A DNA stretch of 6,773 nt from Clostridia bacterium (GTDB lineage: Bacteria > Bacillota > Clostridia > Christensenellales > Borkfalkiaceae): the NCBI GenBank assembly GCA_017646555.1, contig JAGCMG010000090.1, positions 1 to 6,773 of the forward strand. Reading direction: 5' to 3'. Below are positions 5,978 to 6,773 of the stretch, in pieces. Each line of letters starts with the position of its first letter. Within the stretch, counting starts at the first letter, position 1. Made by a program: the position numbers and the translations under genes. The notes under the pieces are model-generated. The model was given only the letters and a program-made list of their open reading frames with translations. It had not been told where the DNA came from and made no database searches.

Positions 5978-5980
5978 GTT

Positions 5981-6514
5981 ATGAGAAAGACTTTGATTTT
6001 AGACGAAACCGCGGTAAAACGCGCATTAGTTAGAATAACGCACGAAATCATAGAACGCAACCAAGGCGTTGAAAACATTTGCCTTTTAGGTGTTAAAAGG
6101 CGTGGTATTCCACTTGCTGAAATTCTTTTTGAAAACATCAAAAAGTTTGAGGGGGTAAGCGTGCCGAAAGGCAGTTTGGACGCAACTTTACACCGTGACG
6201 ATTTGACTGATTTAGAAAAGTCTAATTTAGCGGTAGGTTGTGAATTTCCGTGTGAAATTAAGGATAAAACCGTTATAATAGTTGACGACGTAATGTTTAC
6301 GGGTAGAACGGCACGCGCCGCTATGGAGGCTGTTTTTAATAGTGGTAGACCTAAATCTGTGCAACTTGCCGTGCTTATCGATAGAGGGCATAGGGAATTA
6401 CCTATTAGACCCGATTACGTCGGTAAAAACGTGCCGACTTCTAAAACTGAAAAAGTGTCCGTAAAAGTTAACGGTGTTGACGATGAAAACGCCGTATATA
6501 TAATCCAAGAATAA
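5981..6514 (+). CDS. pyrR: PyrR: pyr operon attenuation regulator / uracil phosphoribosyltransferase
   Basis: A 177-residue cytoplasmic protein of the PRTase fold, close to the usual 175-181 residues. PyrR senses UMP/UTP against PRPP and binds pyr leader RNA to promote termination; many members also convert uracil and PRPP to UMP. Seen: the N-terminus ILDETAVKRALVRITHEIIER (6-26), LLGVKRRGIPLAE (35-47), the flexible-loop segment LDATLHRDDL (66-75), the PRPP-binding motif VIIVDDVMFTGRT (98-110), and the strongly conserved DRGHRELPIRPDYVGKN (134-150) followed by VPTSK, a basic region linked to RNA binding in the family. PyrR is favoured over Upp, which is longer and lacks the RGHRELPIR segment. 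The start follows the attenuator terminator directly. The only Shine-Dalgarno-like bases, AGGG (5965-5968), lie in the terminator 3' arm 12 nt upstream. It is the first gene of a pyrR-pyrC operon, so it likely controls itself. Confidence 0.96.
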   Translation: MRKTLILDETAVKRALVRITHEIIERNQGVENICLLGVKRRGIPLAEILFENIKKFEGVSVPKGSLDATLHRDDLTDLEKSNLAVGCEFPCEIKDKTVIIVDDVMFTGRTARAAMEAVFNSGRPKSVQLAVLIDRGHRELPIRPDYVGKNVPTSKTEKVSVKVNGVDDENAVYIIQE

Positions 6515-6528
6515 AAAGGGGGAAAGTT

Positions 6529-6773
6529 ATGTTAAAAGCAAAAAGTTACTTAAAAGATAATAATACGGCTATAACTTTCTTTTCTAAAAACCCTGAATTT
6601 TCCTATTTAAACGATTTTAAATATACCGTTTTACCCGGTTTTTGCGACGTGCACGTTCATTTTCGCGAACCGGGTTTTTCGTATAAAGAAACTATTGAAA
6701 CAGGCTCAAAAGCGTCGGCGCGTGGGGGATATACTTCGGTATGCACTATGCCGAACTTAAAGCCCGTACCCGA
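6529..6773 (+). CDS. pyrC: Dihydroorotase, N-terminal fragment (cut by window edge)
   Basis: The frame runs from ATG 6529 to the window end (81 full codons). Dihydroorotase cyclises N-carbamoyl-aspartate to dihydroorotate, the third step of de novo pyrimidine synthesis, using a binuclear zinc centre. The zinc-binding HxH is H42 and H44 within LPGFCDVHVHFREPG (35-49), followed by FSYKETIETGSKASARGGYT (50-69) and TMPN (73-76), all diagnostic of the class I enzyme. The start is well supported by AAGGGGGAAAG (6516-6526) immediately upstream. The gene begins 14 bp after pyrR, so it is co-transcribed and under the same attenuator. Oddly, the HxH comes near residue 43, whereas it usually comes near residue 60 after a glycine-rich strand region; the N-terminus here (MLKAKSYLKDNNTAI...) is short and divergent. 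The carboxylated lysine and later zinc ligands are outside the window. Confidence 0.93.
   Translation, partial: MLKAKSYLKDNNTAITFFSKNPEFSYLNDFKYTVLPGFCDVHVHFREPGFSYKETIETGSKASARGGYTSVCTMPNLKPVP

Larger units (their letters stand above)
5861..5980 (+). promoter_or_regulatory. pyr operon attenuator leader RNA (PyrR-type)
   Basis: This untranslated leader of about 120 nt lies between the pyr promoter and pyrR. It holds three overlapping structures that cannot coexist: a 5' stem-loop (5867-5902), a long-range antiterminator (5894-5906 with 5949-5958) and an intrinsic terminator (5950-5977). Two small local hairpins, CGTG/CACG (5916-5926) and GCGC/GCGC (5926-5939), sit inside the antiterminator loop. 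In the known PyrR mechanism, UMP-bound PyrR stabilises the first structure, which frees the terminator to form. Folding was done by eye, without energies. Confidence 0.75.

Noticed and set aside
5861..5980. T-box or other known riboswitch in the pyr leader
   Set aside because: No T-box sequence (AGGGTGGNACCGCG-like) or recognised ligand-riboswitch core is visible; leader length and the gene that follows fit PyrR attenuation better.
1..6773. CRISPR arrays, tRNA or rRNA genes, insertion sequences, phage or defence genes
   Set aside because: No spaced direct repeats, cloverleaf-like segments, transposase or integrase motifs or terminal repeats were seen; genes fill nearly all of the window.

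Overview
The window is AT-rich, tightly packed bacterial DNA with every gene on the + strand. Three things point to a low-GC Bacillota (Clostridia-like) genome: the gene set (a ClpC-type Hsp100, a long-form ribosome hibernation factor, a PyrR-headed pyrimidine operon), the strong GGAG/GGGGG ribosome binding sites, and near-consensus sigma-A promoters with extended -10 elements. I cannot name the species from sequence alone.

Bases 1-4262 hold four colinear genes: the 3' end of a UTP-glucose-1-phosphate uridylyltransferase (galU), clpC, the hibernation factor hpf, and a sugar phosphate isomerase/epimerase-like TIM-barrel gene. The galU-clpC gap is 10 bp and the hpf-isomerase gap is 3 bp, so each pair is probably co-transcribed. 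The 70-bp clpC-hpf gap carries a hairpin whose U-tract faces the minus strand and a separate AT-only inverted repeat just before the hpf ribosome binding site. ClpC (protein quality control) and HPF (ribosome hibernation) share a theme of stress and stationary-phase physiology. The usual ctsR-mcsA-mcsB neighbours of clpC are absent from the visible part.

Bases 4263-5792 hold a monocistronic unit: an extended -10 promoter, a GC-rich hairpin that would sit at the very 5' end of the transcript, an AGCS-family sodium:alanine/glycine symporter, and a strong terminator.

Bases 5793-6773 are the start of a pyrimidine biosynthesis operon. A perfect TTGACA-17-TATAAT promoter leads into a leader of about 120 nt. 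The leader can fold into three mutually exclusive structures (anti-antiterminator, antiterminator, terminator), the architecture of PyrR-controlled attenuation. It is followed by pyrR and the 5' part of pyrC (dihydroorotase), which the window edge cuts. The putative PyrR-binding loop deviates from the classical motif. The leader also contains a 23-codon reading frame whose stop codon lies exactly at the base of the terminator.

Nothing here amounts to a wholly new system. The pyr leader, the hairpin at the start of the symporter transcript and the unusual dihydroorotase N-terminus are the points most worth a second look. No RNA genes, mobile elements or CRISPR arrays were seen.
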